Under the pieces are notes generated by a model, which saw nothing but the letters and a program-made list of their open reading frames with translations, was not told the origin of the DNA and did not search any database. Source: DASUPK01 sp963821705 (lineage in GTDB: Bacteria > Actinomycetota > Thermoleophilia > Solirubrobacterales > 70-9). From it: a DNA stretch of 64,000 nucleotides. The position numbers were made by a program, and so were the translations under genes. Location of the stretch: the NCBI GenBank assembly GCA_963821705.1, contig CAWGEV010000005.1, positions 1-64,000 on the forward strand, given 5' to 3'. The number at the start of each line of letters is the position of its first letter. The stretch's first letter is position 1. Shown here piece after piece: positions 44,371 to 52,515 of the stretch.

Positions 44371-44386
44371 GCTTTCCATGTAAAGC
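44371..44386. repeat. Palindrome, class A (inverted orientation)
   Basis: GCTTTCCATGTAAAGC, the reverse complement of the class A core with one change; last family member before the tRNA. Confidence 0.75.
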
Positions 44387-44609
44387 AGCACCCTCCCGCC
44401 GGGAGTGGATCCTCGAACTCCTGGGCCGCGCGACAGTCGGGGGCATCGTCGCGCCCGCAAATGGCTTCAGGCCTGAGGTCCGCGCGATAGTTGCGCGATG
44501 GTCCGCCCACGCACAAGGGCTCGATTCCCTGATCCTGCTCTCAGGCGGTAGAGACACAGAAATGGACGTCGTTCCGCACGGTGATGCGGTTTGCCGGCCT
44601 TCCCTAAAG

Positions 44610-44683
44610 CGCGCCCGACAGGATTCGAACCTGTGACCTTCGGTTTCGTAGACCGACGCTCTATCCAACTGAGCTACGGGCGC
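44610..44683 (-). tRNA. tRNA-Arg (anticodon ACG)
   Basis: Complete cloverleaf on the minus strand: acceptor GCGCCCG/CGGGCGC, D-arm TAGCTCAGTTGGATAGAGC, anticodon stem TCGGT/ACCGA with loop CTACGAA, T-arm CACAGG TTCGAAT CCTGT, discriminator G, no encoded CCA. It is the source of the three truncated copies at 18.5, 24.8 and 32.5 kb and the probable integration site of the accessory region. Confidence 0.96.
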
Positions 44684-44726
44684 GTGCGGGCAACAGCGTA
44701 GCGACGGCCCGTTGAGCGACGCGAGG

Positions 44727-45065
44727 TCAGGCCAGCTCGGGAATGTGGCGCTCGACGTGGGCGCTGATCGTCTCGCGGACCCAGCGCTGCTGGTCCGAGG
44801 TGGCCATCCGGTAGCGGCCCAGGAGCATCTGCTGGTCGTCGAGCGGCAGCCCGGCGATCTCCCAGCGGACGACCAGCCGCTCGAACAGCATCTCCTGCCG
44901 CCGCGCCCAGACGTCCTCCGCGGAGGCGGCGTCCTTCCGGTGCGGCTTGTTGATCTTGCGGATCGTCTTGTCGCTCAGCGACTCGCGGAGGGTCAGCACG
45001 TTGCCGTCGGGATCGGTGTAGTCCACCGTCTCGATCGGCTCCCTCTCTCGCCTTCGTCTCGCCAT
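44727..45065 (-). CDS. Hypothetical protein
   Basis: A 112-residue charged soluble protein (MARRRREREPIETVDYTDPD, GNVLTLRESLSDKTIRKINK, WARRQEMLFERLVVRWEIAG). I do not recognise the family. Helical in the second half. First gene outside the tRNA-Arg-bounded region; divergent from the FMN oxidase gene. Confidence 0.6.
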   Translation of the reverse strand: MARRRREREPIETVDYTDPDGNVLTLRESLSDKTIRKINKPHRKDAASAEDVWARRQEMLFERLVVRWEIAGLPLDDQQMLLGRYRMATSDQQRWVRETISAHVERHIPELA

Positions 45066-45119
45066 GGGCCGAAGGATCTCAGCCTGTCACCCGAATAGCC
45101 TTCTCGCGTCTCCGATCCG

Positions 45120-46172
45120 GTCAACATCGCCGACCTAGAGCGCCTGGCGGCAGAGAAGCTCGAGCCCGGCGCGCACGGCTACTTCGCCGGCGGCGCGGGC
45201 GACGAGCGCACCCTGCGGCGGAACGCCCACGCCTACCAGGACTGGGAGCTTCGCCCGCGCGTGCTGGTCGACGTCTCGGACGTCTCGACCCGGGCCACAG
45301 TGCTGGGCGCGGAGGTGGAGCTGCCGATCCTGGTGGCGCCGGTCGCCTTCCAGCTGCTCGCCCATCCGGACGGGGAGGCGGGGATGGCGCGGGCCGCCCG
45401 CGACGCCGGCACGGTGATGTGCCTGTCGAGCCTGACCAGCACCCGGCCGGCCGAGGTCGCGGAGGCCGCGCCGGACGGCAGGCGCTGGATGCAGGTCTAT
45501 TGCTTCCGCGACCGGGGACTGACCCGCGCGATGGTGGAGGAGGCGGCCGAGGCGGGCTACGAGGCGCTGCTGCTGACGGTTGACGCTCCCTATGCGGGCC
45601 GGCGCGAGCGCGATCTCCGGACCGGCTTCCAGGTCCCGGCCGAGATACGCGCGCCGGCGATCGAGGCCGCCGTGGGTCACCGAAGCCTCACCACCGCGCA
45701 GGTCTTCGAGCTATTCGATCCCTCGATCACCTGGACCGACCTCGAGCAGCTCTGCGGCGAGTTCGACTTGCCGATCCTGGTGAAGGGGCTGATCACCGGA
45801 GAGGACGCCGCGCTCGCAGTCGAGCACGGAGCGGCCGGGATCGTCGTCTCGAACCATGGGGGCCGCCAGCTCGACAACGCGCCGGCGACCATCGACGCCC
45901 TCCCCGAGGTGGTCGAGGCAGTGGCGGGCCGGATCCCGGTCCTGGTCGACGGCGGGATCCGCCGCGGAACCGACGTCGCCATCGCGCTCGCGATCGGCGC
46001 CGAGGCCGTGCTGGTCGGAAGGCCGGCGCTCTGGGGCCTCGCCGTGTACGGCGAGGCCGGCGCGCGGCGGGCGCTCGAGATGCTCGCCGAGGAGCTGCGG
46101 CTGGCCCTGGCGCTGCTCGGCGCGCCCACCCCCTCCGACCTCACGCCCGACCACGTCCAGCGGAAGCGCTGA
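45120..46172 (+). CDS. FMN-dependent alpha-hydroxy-acid oxidase/dehydrogenase
   Basis: TIM-barrel flavoenzyme oxidising L-lactate-like 2-hydroxy acids. The family N-terminus is read as NIADLERLAAEKLEPGAHGY FAGGAGDERTLRRN from about 45120, but no ATG, GTG or TTG precedes it in frame after the stop at 45096; the first canonical start, GTG at 45261, would delete the conserved first 47 residues. The rest is normal: RPRVLVDVSDVS, MQVYCFRDRGLTRAMVEEA, LPILVKGLITGEDA (FMN Lys), SNHGGRQLDNAPATIDALPE (catalytic His, substrate Arg) and VDGGIRRGTDVAIALAIGA. A non-standard start or a base error at the start is likely. Confidence 0.85.
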   Translation, partial: VNIADLERLAAEKLEPGAHGYFAGGAGDERTLRRNAHAYQDWELRPRVLVDVSDVSTRATVLGAEVELPILVAPVAFQLLAHPDGEAGMARAARDAGTVMCLSSLTSTRPAEVAEAAPDGRRWMQVYCFRDRGLTRAMVEEAAEAGYEALLLTVDAPYAGRRERDLRTGFQVPAEIRAPAIEAAVGHRSLTTAQVFELFDPSITWTDLEQLCGEFDLPILVKGLITGEDAALAVEHGAAGIVVSNHGGRQLDNAPATIDALPEVVEAVAGRIPVLVDGGIRRGTDVAIALAIGAEAVLVGRPALWGLAVYGEAGARRALEMLAEELRLALALLGAPTPSDLTPDHVQRKR

Positions 46173-46224
46173 GCCCGCGTGCAGCCGGTCCGCCAGCCCG
46201 GCCCCCCTCGCTAGTCTCGCTCGC

Positions 46225-47757
46225 TTGGCAACCAGAGCGCCACAGCGGCTCTCCGGCTCGGACATGTCGAACCTGAACGCCGAGCGCGGACCGATCCACG
46301 TCCACGTGGGCGCGACGATCATCGTCGAGGGAGCCGCGCCCGGCTACGACGAGCTGGTCGCGCACGTCGAGAAGCGCCTGCTGCTCGTTCCCCGCTTTCG
46401 CCAGAGGATCGTGAAGATCCCGCTCGGGATCGAGAACCCGGTCTGGGGCGACGACCCGCAGTTCGACGTGCGCCGCCACGTCCGGCACATCTCGGTGCCC
46501 CAACCCGGGAGGCTCGGCCAGCTGAGAGACATCGTCGGCAGGGTGATCTCGGAGCCGCTCGACATGGAGCGGCCCCTTTGGCAGCTCTACCTGGTGGAGG
46601 GGCTGAGGGGCCGCCACGCGTACATTTCGAAGACCCACCACGCGCTCGTCGACGGCGTCGCCGCGGTCGACGTGGGGACGATCCTGCTCGACACCAGCAA
46701 GCGCGGCACCAGGGTCAAGGCGCCCGAGAAGCCCTGGGACCCGGACGAGCCGAGCCCCACGATGCTGCTCAGCCAGGCCGCCTCCGAGCGGGTTCGCAAG
46801 CCGCTGCGGGCCGCGGGCCGAGCCGCCCGACAGGCCGTCACCACGCCCGGGCAGACGGCCGCGCGGGTGCTCCGGACCGCGGAGGCCTTCACCAGCCTCG
46901 CTTCGGGCGGCCCCCGGGTCCCGCGGAGCCCGCTCAACGTGAGAATCGGCCGCGACCGCCGGATCGCCTGGGCGCGAACGGACCTCGACCGACTGAAGCG
47001 GGCCCGCGCCATCGCGGAGGGCTCGACCGTCAATGACGTGGTCCTCTCGGTCGCGGCCGGCGCGCTGCGGCGGTGGTTCGAGCGCCGCGGGGACGCCGTG
47101 CCGCCCTACCTCGTCGCGCTGGTCCCGGTCAGCATCCGGCGCCCGAACGAGAAGGGCGAGCTCGGCAACCGGATCTCAACGATCATGGTCCGCCTCCCCC
47201 TGGCTGAGCCCGACCCCCGCAAGCGGCTTCAGCAGCTCCGCGACGAGACTCGCCGCCTGAAGGAGTCCGACAATGCGCGCGCGGCCTCGCTGCTGATCGA
47301 GGCCACCGGCTGGGCGCCGCCGACGATCAACCGGCTGCTCTCCCGTGGGATGGCCCGCCCCCTGGTCTTCAACCTGGTCGTCTCGAACGTCCCCGGCCCC
47401 CAGCAGCCCCTCTATCTGCTCGGCCGCCAGATCAAGGAGATCTACCCCTTCGTCCCGCTCTCGCCGCAGAACCACGCCCTCTCGATCGGGATGATGAGCT
47501 ACGACGGCCGCATCTACTTCGGCCTCGCGGCGGACCGCGACGTGATCCCGGACCTCGACGACCTCGCGACGGAGTTGCGGGCGGCCCTCCGGGAGCAGCC
47601 GGTCCCGCGGGCGAAGCCGAAGCGCTCTCAGAACAAGACGACTTCCCCGAAACCGGCGACGAAGAAGCTCGTGGCGAGGAAAAGCCAGGCCAAGCCAAGC
47701 CGAGCGGGCCGACTTCGAGCCCGTGTTTCGCGCCCGTCGCGTAGAGAGGGGCGTTAG
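46225..47757 (+). CDS. Wax ester synthase / diacylglycerol acyltransferase (WS/DGAT)
   Basis: Second WS/DGAT of the window, about 510 residues. I chose the TTG at 46225 because it gives the family opening ATRAPQRLSGSDMSNLNAER; the ATG at 46264 would lack it. Catalytic motif KTHHALVDGVAAVDVG, then STVNDVVLSVAAGALRRWF, VALVPVSIRRPNEKGELGNR and NLVVSNVPGPQQPLYLLG. The C-terminus has an extra basic tail (KPKRSQNKTTSPKPATKKLV...), unlike the copy at 21455, and could bind membrane or DNA. Likely makes storage lipid. Confidence 0.9.
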   Translation: MATRAPQRLSGSDMSNLNAERGPIHVHVGATIIVEGAAPGYDELVAHVEKRLLLVPRFRQRIVKIPLGIENPVWGDDPQFDVRRHVRHISVPQPGRLGQLRDIVGRVISEPLDMERPLWQLYLVEGLRGRHAYISKTHHALVDGVAAVDVGTILLDTSKRGTRVKAPEKPWDPDEPSPTMLLSQAASERVRKPLRAAGRAARQAVTTPGQTAARVLRTAEAFTSLASGGPRVPRSPLNVRIGRDRRIAWARTDLDRLKRARAIAEGSTVNDVVLSVAAGALRRWFERRGDAVPPYLVALVPVSIRRPNEKGELGNRISTIMVRLPLAEPDPRKRLQQLRDETRRLKESDNARAASLLIEATGWAPPTINRLLSRGMARPLVFNLVVSNVPGPQQPLYLLGRQIKEIYPFVPLSPQNHALSIGMMSYDGRIYFGLAADRDVIPDLDDLATELRAALREQPVPRAKPKRSQNKTTSPKPATKKLVARKSQAKPSRAGRLRARVSRPSRREGR

Positions 47758-47827
47758 AGGGTCAACACCACGCCATTCACCCGGCGCGCACACGGCTCCA
47801 CCCGCCGTGGGCGCGGGCTTCCGTGAG

Positions 47828-47917
47828 CGGAGAGGGAGGGATTCGAACCCTCGAGAGAGCTATTAGCCCCCTACTCGCTTAGCAGGCGAGTGCCTTCAGC
47901 CGCTCGGCCACCTCTCC
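47828..47917 (-). tRNA. tRNA-Ser (anticodon GCT)
   Basis: Class II tRNA of 90 nt on the minus strand: acceptor GGAGAGG/CCTCTCC, anticodon stem ACTCG/CGAGT with loop CTGCTAA, long variable arm, T-loop TTCGAAT, discriminator G, no CCA encoded. Confidence 0.95.
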
Positions 47918-47970
47918 GGGGGCGCGGTCGTCGAGGGCGACCACGCGGCACGATTGTAGGCTGGATCGCC

Positions 47971-49314
47971 ATGCCGCCCCCCGAACAGAATCCGACCACG
48001 GAGACCGAGGAACCGGCCGCCGAGCCCGCCACGAACGGGCACGCGCCGCCCGTCGACGAGGAGACGCGCCCCGTCTCCGCGATCGACACTCCGACGCCGC
48101 TGCCGCTGCCGACGCCGATCGAGGCCCGGCAGCGCTTCGAGACGGTGTTCGGCGGAATACCCGCCCCGTTCGCGTTCCTCGACCTGGACGCGGTCTGGGC
48201 GAACGCGGCCGACATGCTGCGGCGCTCGCGCGGCAAGCCCATCCGGATCGCGAGCGGGTCGATTCGCTCTCGCCCCGTGCTCGAGCGCCTCACCGATCTC
48301 GACCCGGGATTCCAGGGCGTGCTCACCTTCACGCTTCCGGAGACGCTCTGGCTCTGGGAGCACGGCATGCGCGACCTGGTGGTCGCCTATCCGACCGCCG
48401 ACCGGGCCGCACTGATCCGCCTGGCGCGGATCACCTCGGAGGACCCGGACGAGGCGCCCGTGGTGATGGTCGACAGCACCGACCACCTCGACCTAATCGA
48501 GGAGGCGGCGAGCTCGTTCGTCGCCCCGATCCGCGTCGCCATCGACGTGGACCTCTCCTGGCGGCCGCTCGGCGGGATCCTCAAGGTCGGCGCCAAGCGC
48601 TCGCCGATCAGGACCGCCGACGACGCCGTCTCCCTCGCCGAGGAGATCGAGCGCCGCGAGCGGACCAAGCTCGTCGGGGTGATGGCGTACGAGGCCCAGA
48701 TCGCGGGCGTGCGCGACAACGTGCCCGGCAAGGCGATCAACAACCTGGTGATCCGGGCGATGCAGTCCGCCTCGGCCAAGGACGTGGCCGAGCGCCGCGC
48801 CGAGATCGTCACGGCGCTCTCCGAGGTCGCCCGGCTCGAGTTCGTGAACGGGGGCGGCACCGGCTCCATCGAGCAGACGGCCTCCGAATGGGCGGTCACC
48901 GAGATCGGCGCGGGCTCCGGCTTCTACGGCCCGGTCCTCTTCGACCACTACCGCGCCTTCAGGCCCCGACCCGCGGCGATCTTCGCCCTGCCGGTGGTGA
49001 GGCGCCCGGGCCGCGGCGTCGTGACCGCCCTGGGCGGCGGCTATCTCGCCTCCGGCGCCGGCGCCCGGGACCGGATGCCGGTCCCCTATCTGCCCGCGGG
49101 CCTGCGCCTCGACCCGCGCGAGGGCGCCGGCGAGGTGCAGACCCCGCTGCGCGGGTCGGCGGCCGACGAGCTCGAGGTGGGCGACCGCGTCTACTTCCGC
49201 CACATGAAGGCCGGTGAGCTCTGCGAGCGCTTCGACCGCCTCTTCCTGCTCACGGGAGCCACGATCCGCGACGAGGTGCCCACCTACCGCGGCGAGGGCA
49301 AGAGCTTCCTCTGA
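47971..49314 (+). CDS. PLP-dependent alanine racemase-like / D-threonine aldolase-type protein
   Basis: A 447-residue fold-type III PLP enzyme, starting at the ATG at 47971 with a Pro/Glu-rich leader of about 45 residues. Conserved pieces: PAPFAFLDLDAVWANAADML, KPIRIASGSIRSRPVLERL (region of the PLP loop), GVLTFTLPETLWLWEHGMRD and FVNGGGTGSIEQTASEWAVTEIGAGSGFYGP, ending FRHMKAGELCERFDRLFLL. It resembles amino-acid deaminase/aldolase proteins; substrate not predictable. The usual catalytic Lys is not obvious in the K-to-S segment, so activity needs care. Confidence 0.78.
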   Translation: MPPPEQNPTTETEEPAAEPATNGHAPPVDEETRPVSAIDTPTPLPLPTPIEARQRFETVFGGIPAPFAFLDLDAVWANAADMLRRSRGKPIRIASGSIRSRPVLERLTDLDPGFQGVLTFTLPETLWLWEHGMRDLVVAYPTADRAALIRLARITSEDPDEAPVVMVDSTDHLDLIEEAASSFVAPIRVAIDVDLSWRPLGGILKVGAKRSPIRTADDAVSLAEEIERRERTKLVGVMAYEAQIAGVRDNVPGKAINNLVIRAMQSASAKDVAERRAEIVTALSEVARLEFVNGGGTGSIEQTASEWAVTEIGAGSGFYGPVLFDHYRAFRPRPAAIFALPVVRRPGRGVVTALGGGYLASGAGARDRMPVPYLPAGLRLDPREGAGEVQTPLRGSAADELEVGDRVYFRHMKAGELCERFDRLFLLTGATIRDEVPTYRGEGKSFL

Positions 49315-49471
49315 GTCTGGGCCCCCCTAGAACGAGCGTCCAGTCCGCCTTCGCTACCGAATAGCGGTCTTTCCGGGGCCCCGCTCGTCTTTTACCGTCG
49401 CTCGGCTCCCAAGGGGAAGGCTTCACATCCTAATCCGGGCTCCAGGGGGATTTCGGAAAAGGACATCGAGA

Positions 49472-51760
49472 GTGAGCCAACGCTCAGCCGCCGCTGACGG
49501 CAGCCCGGGCTCCCGCGGCTGGTCCCGGCTTGTCGCGCTCGACGTGACGCCCGGGAGGTTCTTCGAGGGCAGGGACGTCGCGGGGCGAATCGCGCCCTTC
49601 GTCGTTGCGGGAGCCCTGCCCCTCGCGCTGTTGCCCTTCGTGGGCGCCAGCTTCACCGATCCCAGGGTGCTGATCGCCGCGGCGATGGTCCCCGCGATCA
49701 TCGCCCTGGCGCTCGGCTTCCCGTGGAGCGGCCACCCCGCCTGGCCGCAGGCGATCCTGCCGCTCGCGTACTTCGTGATCGTGGCGCTCCTGCGGGACGC
49801 CTCCGTGGAATCGCCGAGCATCTTCGCGCCGCTGGTGATCCTGCCGGTGACCTGGTTCGCGCTCTACGGAACCGGGCGCGAGCTGGCGATCTCGATCGTC
49901 GTGATGTCGGTGACCCTGATCCTCCCGGTCATCCTCATCGGCGGGTCCGCCTACGCCCACAACGAGATCGAGCCGGGCATCGTCGCGATCGTGCTCGCCT
50001 CGACTCTGGGCCCGGTCGTCCACCTGCTGGTCGGGGCGATGCAGCGGATGAACAGGAACCTGGGTGAGGCCGAGGAGCGCTTCCGGCGCGCGTTCGACGA
50101 CAACCGGGTGGGGATGGCGCTCGTCTCCACCTCCGGGCGCTACCAGCGGGTCAACCGCGCCCTCTGCAAGATCACGGGATACCCCGAGGACGAGCTGCTC
50201 GGCAAGACCTTCAGCGAGATCACGCACCCCGACGACGTCGACGCGGATCTGGATGCACTCAGCGACATCCTCGAGGGGGAGCGCTACGGCTACCGCACGG
50301 ACAAGCGCTACATCCACGCGGACGGCCATCCAGTCTGGATCTCCCTGAACGTCTCCCCGGTCTACGAGTCGGCCGGCGCCGTCAGCTACCTGATCGGCCA
50401 GGTCGAGGACATCTCCGAGCGCAAGGCCTCCGAGGAGCTCCTCACCCGCCAGGCGCTCCATGACTCTCTCACCGGCCTGCCAAACCGGACCCTGTTCATG
50501 GACCGCGTGCGCATGGCCTCCGCCCGGCGCGGCGTCCACGGCTACGCGATCGTGTACCTCGACCTCGACGGCTTCAAGCGAGTCAACGACACGCTCGGGC
50601 ACGCCGCGGGCGACCAGGTCCTGATCGAAGTGGCGCGCCGGCTGGAGCGACTGCTGAGAGCGGGCGACACGCTCGCGCGCCTGGGCGGCGACGAGTTCGC
50701 TCTGCTCTGCGAGGAGGTCGGCGAGGCGGAGGTTCGAACGGTCGCGGACCGGGTGATCGACGCGATGGCGAAGCCCATCGAGGTCCAGGGCAGGGCGATA
50801 ACCCAGGCCGCCAGCATCGGCATCGCGCTCTTTTCGGCGGACGGGGTCCCGGGTGAGCCGGACCAGATGCTGAGCGAGGCCGACCTGGCGATGTACCGGG
50901 CGAAGGCCGCCGGGGATTCGCCCTACGCCCTCTTCGAGAGCTGGATGCGCGAGGGGGACACCGACCGCGCGGGCCTGGAGCGGGAGCTGCGCGGGGCGAT
51001 CGAGCGAAACGAGATCGCCGTGCACTATCAGCCTGAGATCGACCTCCGCAGCGGCGAGATCACCGGCGCAGAGGCGTTGATCCGCTGGCGGCACCCGGAC
51101 CGGGGCCTGCTCGAGCCCGCGCAGTTCCTCTTCGTCGCGGCGACGTCCGACCTGATCACCGAGCTCGACGACTACGTGCTGCGGCAGGCGTGTCTGCAGG
51201 CCGCGCGCTGGAGGGAGGAGATGCCCGACGGCCAGAACTTCACCGTCTCCGTGAACATGAGCGAGCGCCGGCTGGCCGACCCGGGCCTGAGCGGCAAGAT
51301 CACCCAAGCGATCGCGGACGCGCAGCTCCCGGCCTCGTCCCTCTGTCTCGAGATCGCCGAGCGCGCGCTGATGGACCGCCGGGCGGCGGCCCTGACCGCC
51401 GTTCCCGACCTGGAGGGACTCGGGATCCGCCTGCTGATCGACGATTTCGGCATCGCGATCTCTTCGTTCGGGAGGCTGAAACGACTGCCTCGTCTGAATT
51501 CGATCAAGATCGACGCCTCGTTCATCGCGGGCCTCGGCCACTCCCGCGAGGACTCGGCCGGTGTCGCCGCCATCGTCGGACTCGCCCACGGGCTCGACCT
51601 GACGGCGGCGGCGAAGAACGTCGAGCGCGAGGAGCAGCTCCGCGAGCTCCAGACCCTCCACTGCGACCGGGGGCAGGGCTACTACTTCGCCCGGCCGCAG
51701 GCGACAGCCGCCATCGACGAGCTGCTCAGCTCCGCGCGGCTCGGCGAGCTCCTCCCCTAG
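49472..51760 (+). CDS. Membrane-bound PAS-GGDEF-EAL cyclic-di-GMP protein
   Basis: A 762-residue signalling protein. Residues 20-190: about six membrane helices (MASE-like sensor). Residues 195-320: PAS domain (FRRAFDDNRVGMALVSTSGR, YQRVNRALCKITGYPEDELL). Residues 325-490: GGDEF domain with intact active site RLGGDEFALLCEE and the DALTGL-like HDSLTGLPNRTLFMDRV. Residues 505-750: EAL domain with GAEALIRWRHPDRG, NMSERRL, EIAERALMD, LIDDFGIAISSFGRL and KIDASFI. Both catalytic motifs look intact, so it may make and break c-di-GMP and control exopolysaccharide or motility. GTG start. Confidence 0.93.
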   Translation: MSQRSAAADGSPGSRGWSRLVALDVTPGRFFEGRDVAGRIAPFVVAGALPLALLPFVGASFTDPRVLIAAAMVPAIIALALGFPWSGHPAWPQAILPLAYFVIVALLRDASVESPSIFAPLVILPVTWFALYGTGRELAISIVVMSVTLILPVILIGGSAYAHNEIEPGIVAIVLASTLGPVVHLLVGAMQRMNRNLGEAEERFRRAFDDNRVGMALVSTSGRYQRVNRALCKITGYPEDELLGKTFSEITHPDDVDADLDALSDILEGERYGYRTDKRYIHADGHPVWISLNVSPVYESAGAVSYLIGQVEDISERKASEELLTRQALHDSLTGLPNRTLFMDRVRMASARRGVHGYAIVYLDLDGFKRVNDTLGHAAGDQVLIEVARRLERLLRAGDTLARLGGDEFALLCEEVGEAEVRTVADRVIDAMAKPIEVQGRAITQAASIGIALFSADGVPGEPDQMLSEADLAMYRAKAAGDSPYALFESWMREGDTDRAGLERELRGAIERNEIAVHYQPEIDLRSGEITGAEALIRWRHPDRGLLEPAQFLFVAATSDLITELDDYVLRQACLQAARWREEMPDGQNFTVSVNMSERRLADPGLSGKITQAIADAQLPASSLCLEIAERALMDRRAAALTAVPDLEGLGIRLLIDDFGIAISSFGRLKRLPRLNSIKIDASFIAGLGHSREDSAGVAAIVGLAHGLDLTAAAKNVEREEQLRELQTLHCDRGQGYYFARPQATAAIDELLSSARLGELLP

Positions 51761-51796
51761 TTCGCGGCCGCTCTCCACGTGACAGGATGGTTCGCG

Positions 51797-52303
51797 ATGG
51801 GACGCGTGACGCCGTTCGACCCGGAGGAGCCCAAGGGCCTCTGGATGAGCTCGCTCTCCTGGGCGGCGCGACAGCGGCCGGTGACCTGGTTCCTGGTCAA
51901 CGTGGGGAACAAGATCGACCCGTACCTGATGCGCGCGACCGGCGGGCGGCTGAAGAGCACCTTCAACGCCCCGACCGTCCTGCTCACCCACACGGGAGCG
52001 AAGAGCGGCAAGAAGCGCACCACGCCCCTCGCCTACTTCACGGACGGCGACGACGTCGTGCTGATCGCCTCCCGGGGTGGTCATCGCCACAACCCTGCCT
52101 GGTACTACAACGTCACCGCGAACCCGGAGGTCGAGCTCTGGACCAAGGGAGGCGGCGGGCGCTACCGCGCCGGGCAGGCGAAGGGCAAGGAGCGCGAGCG
52201 GCTCTGGACCCTGGCGACCGACTTCTATCCCGGCTTCGCGAAGTATCAGGAACGGGCCGGCGACCGGATCATCCCGGTCATCGTCTGCTCCCCGCAGGAC
52301 TAG
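51797..52303 (+). CDS. Deazaflavin (F420)-dependent nitroreductase family protein
   Basis: DDN-like split-barrel protein of about 168 residues: RVTPFDPEEPKGLWMSSLSW, LMRATGGRLKSTFNAPTVLLTHTGAKSGKKRTTPLAYFTDGDDVVLIASRGGHRHNPAWYYNVTANPEVEL. The GAKSGKKR and NPAWYYN elements bind F420 in known members. The start is the ATG at 51797 (AGGATGG upstream) or the GTG at 51779. The F420 link is consistent with actinobacterial origin. Confidence 0.88.
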   Translation: MGRVTPFDPEEPKGLWMSSLSWAARQRPVTWFLVNVGNKIDPYLMRATGGRLKSTFNAPTVLLTHTGAKSGKKRTTPLAYFTDGDDVVLIASRGGHRHNPAWYYNVTANPEVELWTKGGGGRYRAGQAKGKERERLWTLATDFYPGFAKYQERAGDRIIPVIVCSPQD

Positions 52304-52326
52304 CCTTCTCCCCTGCCACAACGTCC

Positions 52327-52416
52327 GGAGGGGTGGCAGAGTCTGGTTGATTGCGGCAGCCTTGAAAGCTGTTGACCGGGTCTCCCGGTCCGGGGGTTCG
52401 AATCCCTCCCCCTCCG
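52327..52416 (+). tRNA. tRNA-Ser (anticodon TGA)
   Basis: Class II tRNA of 90 nt: acceptor GGAGGGG/CCCCTCC, anticodon stem GGCAG.. with loop CTTGAAA, long variable arm CCGGGTCTCCCGG, T-loop TTCGAAT, discriminator G. CCA not encoded. Confidence 0.96.
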
Positions 52417-52441
52417 CTAGCGAAACCGGCTCCCCCCAAAG

Positions 52442-52470
52442 GAACCGGGCGCCCGCTGGGCGCCCGGTTC
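52442..52470 (+). terminator. Strong hairpin terminator after tRNA-Ser
   Basis: Perfect 13-bp GC-rich stem GAACCGGGCGCCC / GGGCGCCCGGTTC with loop GCT, followed by TCTCCT. 25 bases after the tRNA end and 45 bases after the convergent secreted-protein gene. Confidence 0.85.
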
Positions 52471-52515
52471 TCTCCTAGATGAGAAGGCCGCGGAACGCGG
52501 CCTGATCGAGACCGG

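Noticed and set aside
18742..44386. CRISPR array
   Set aside because: The palindromes are not regularly spaced, lie between genes, and have no spacers or cas genes.
33277..44386. Integron cassette array with attC sites
   Set aside because: Genes lie on both strands, the RYYYAAC/GTTRRRY core sites are absent and no integron integrase is seen. The superficial similarity is only one gene per hairpin.
49484..52321. A 945-codon minus-strand frame opposite the GGDEF-EAL gene
   Set aside because: Composition (Arg/Gly/Asp/Val repeats) and lack of motifs identify it as a shadow; the plus-strand protein has intact GGDEF and EAL sites.
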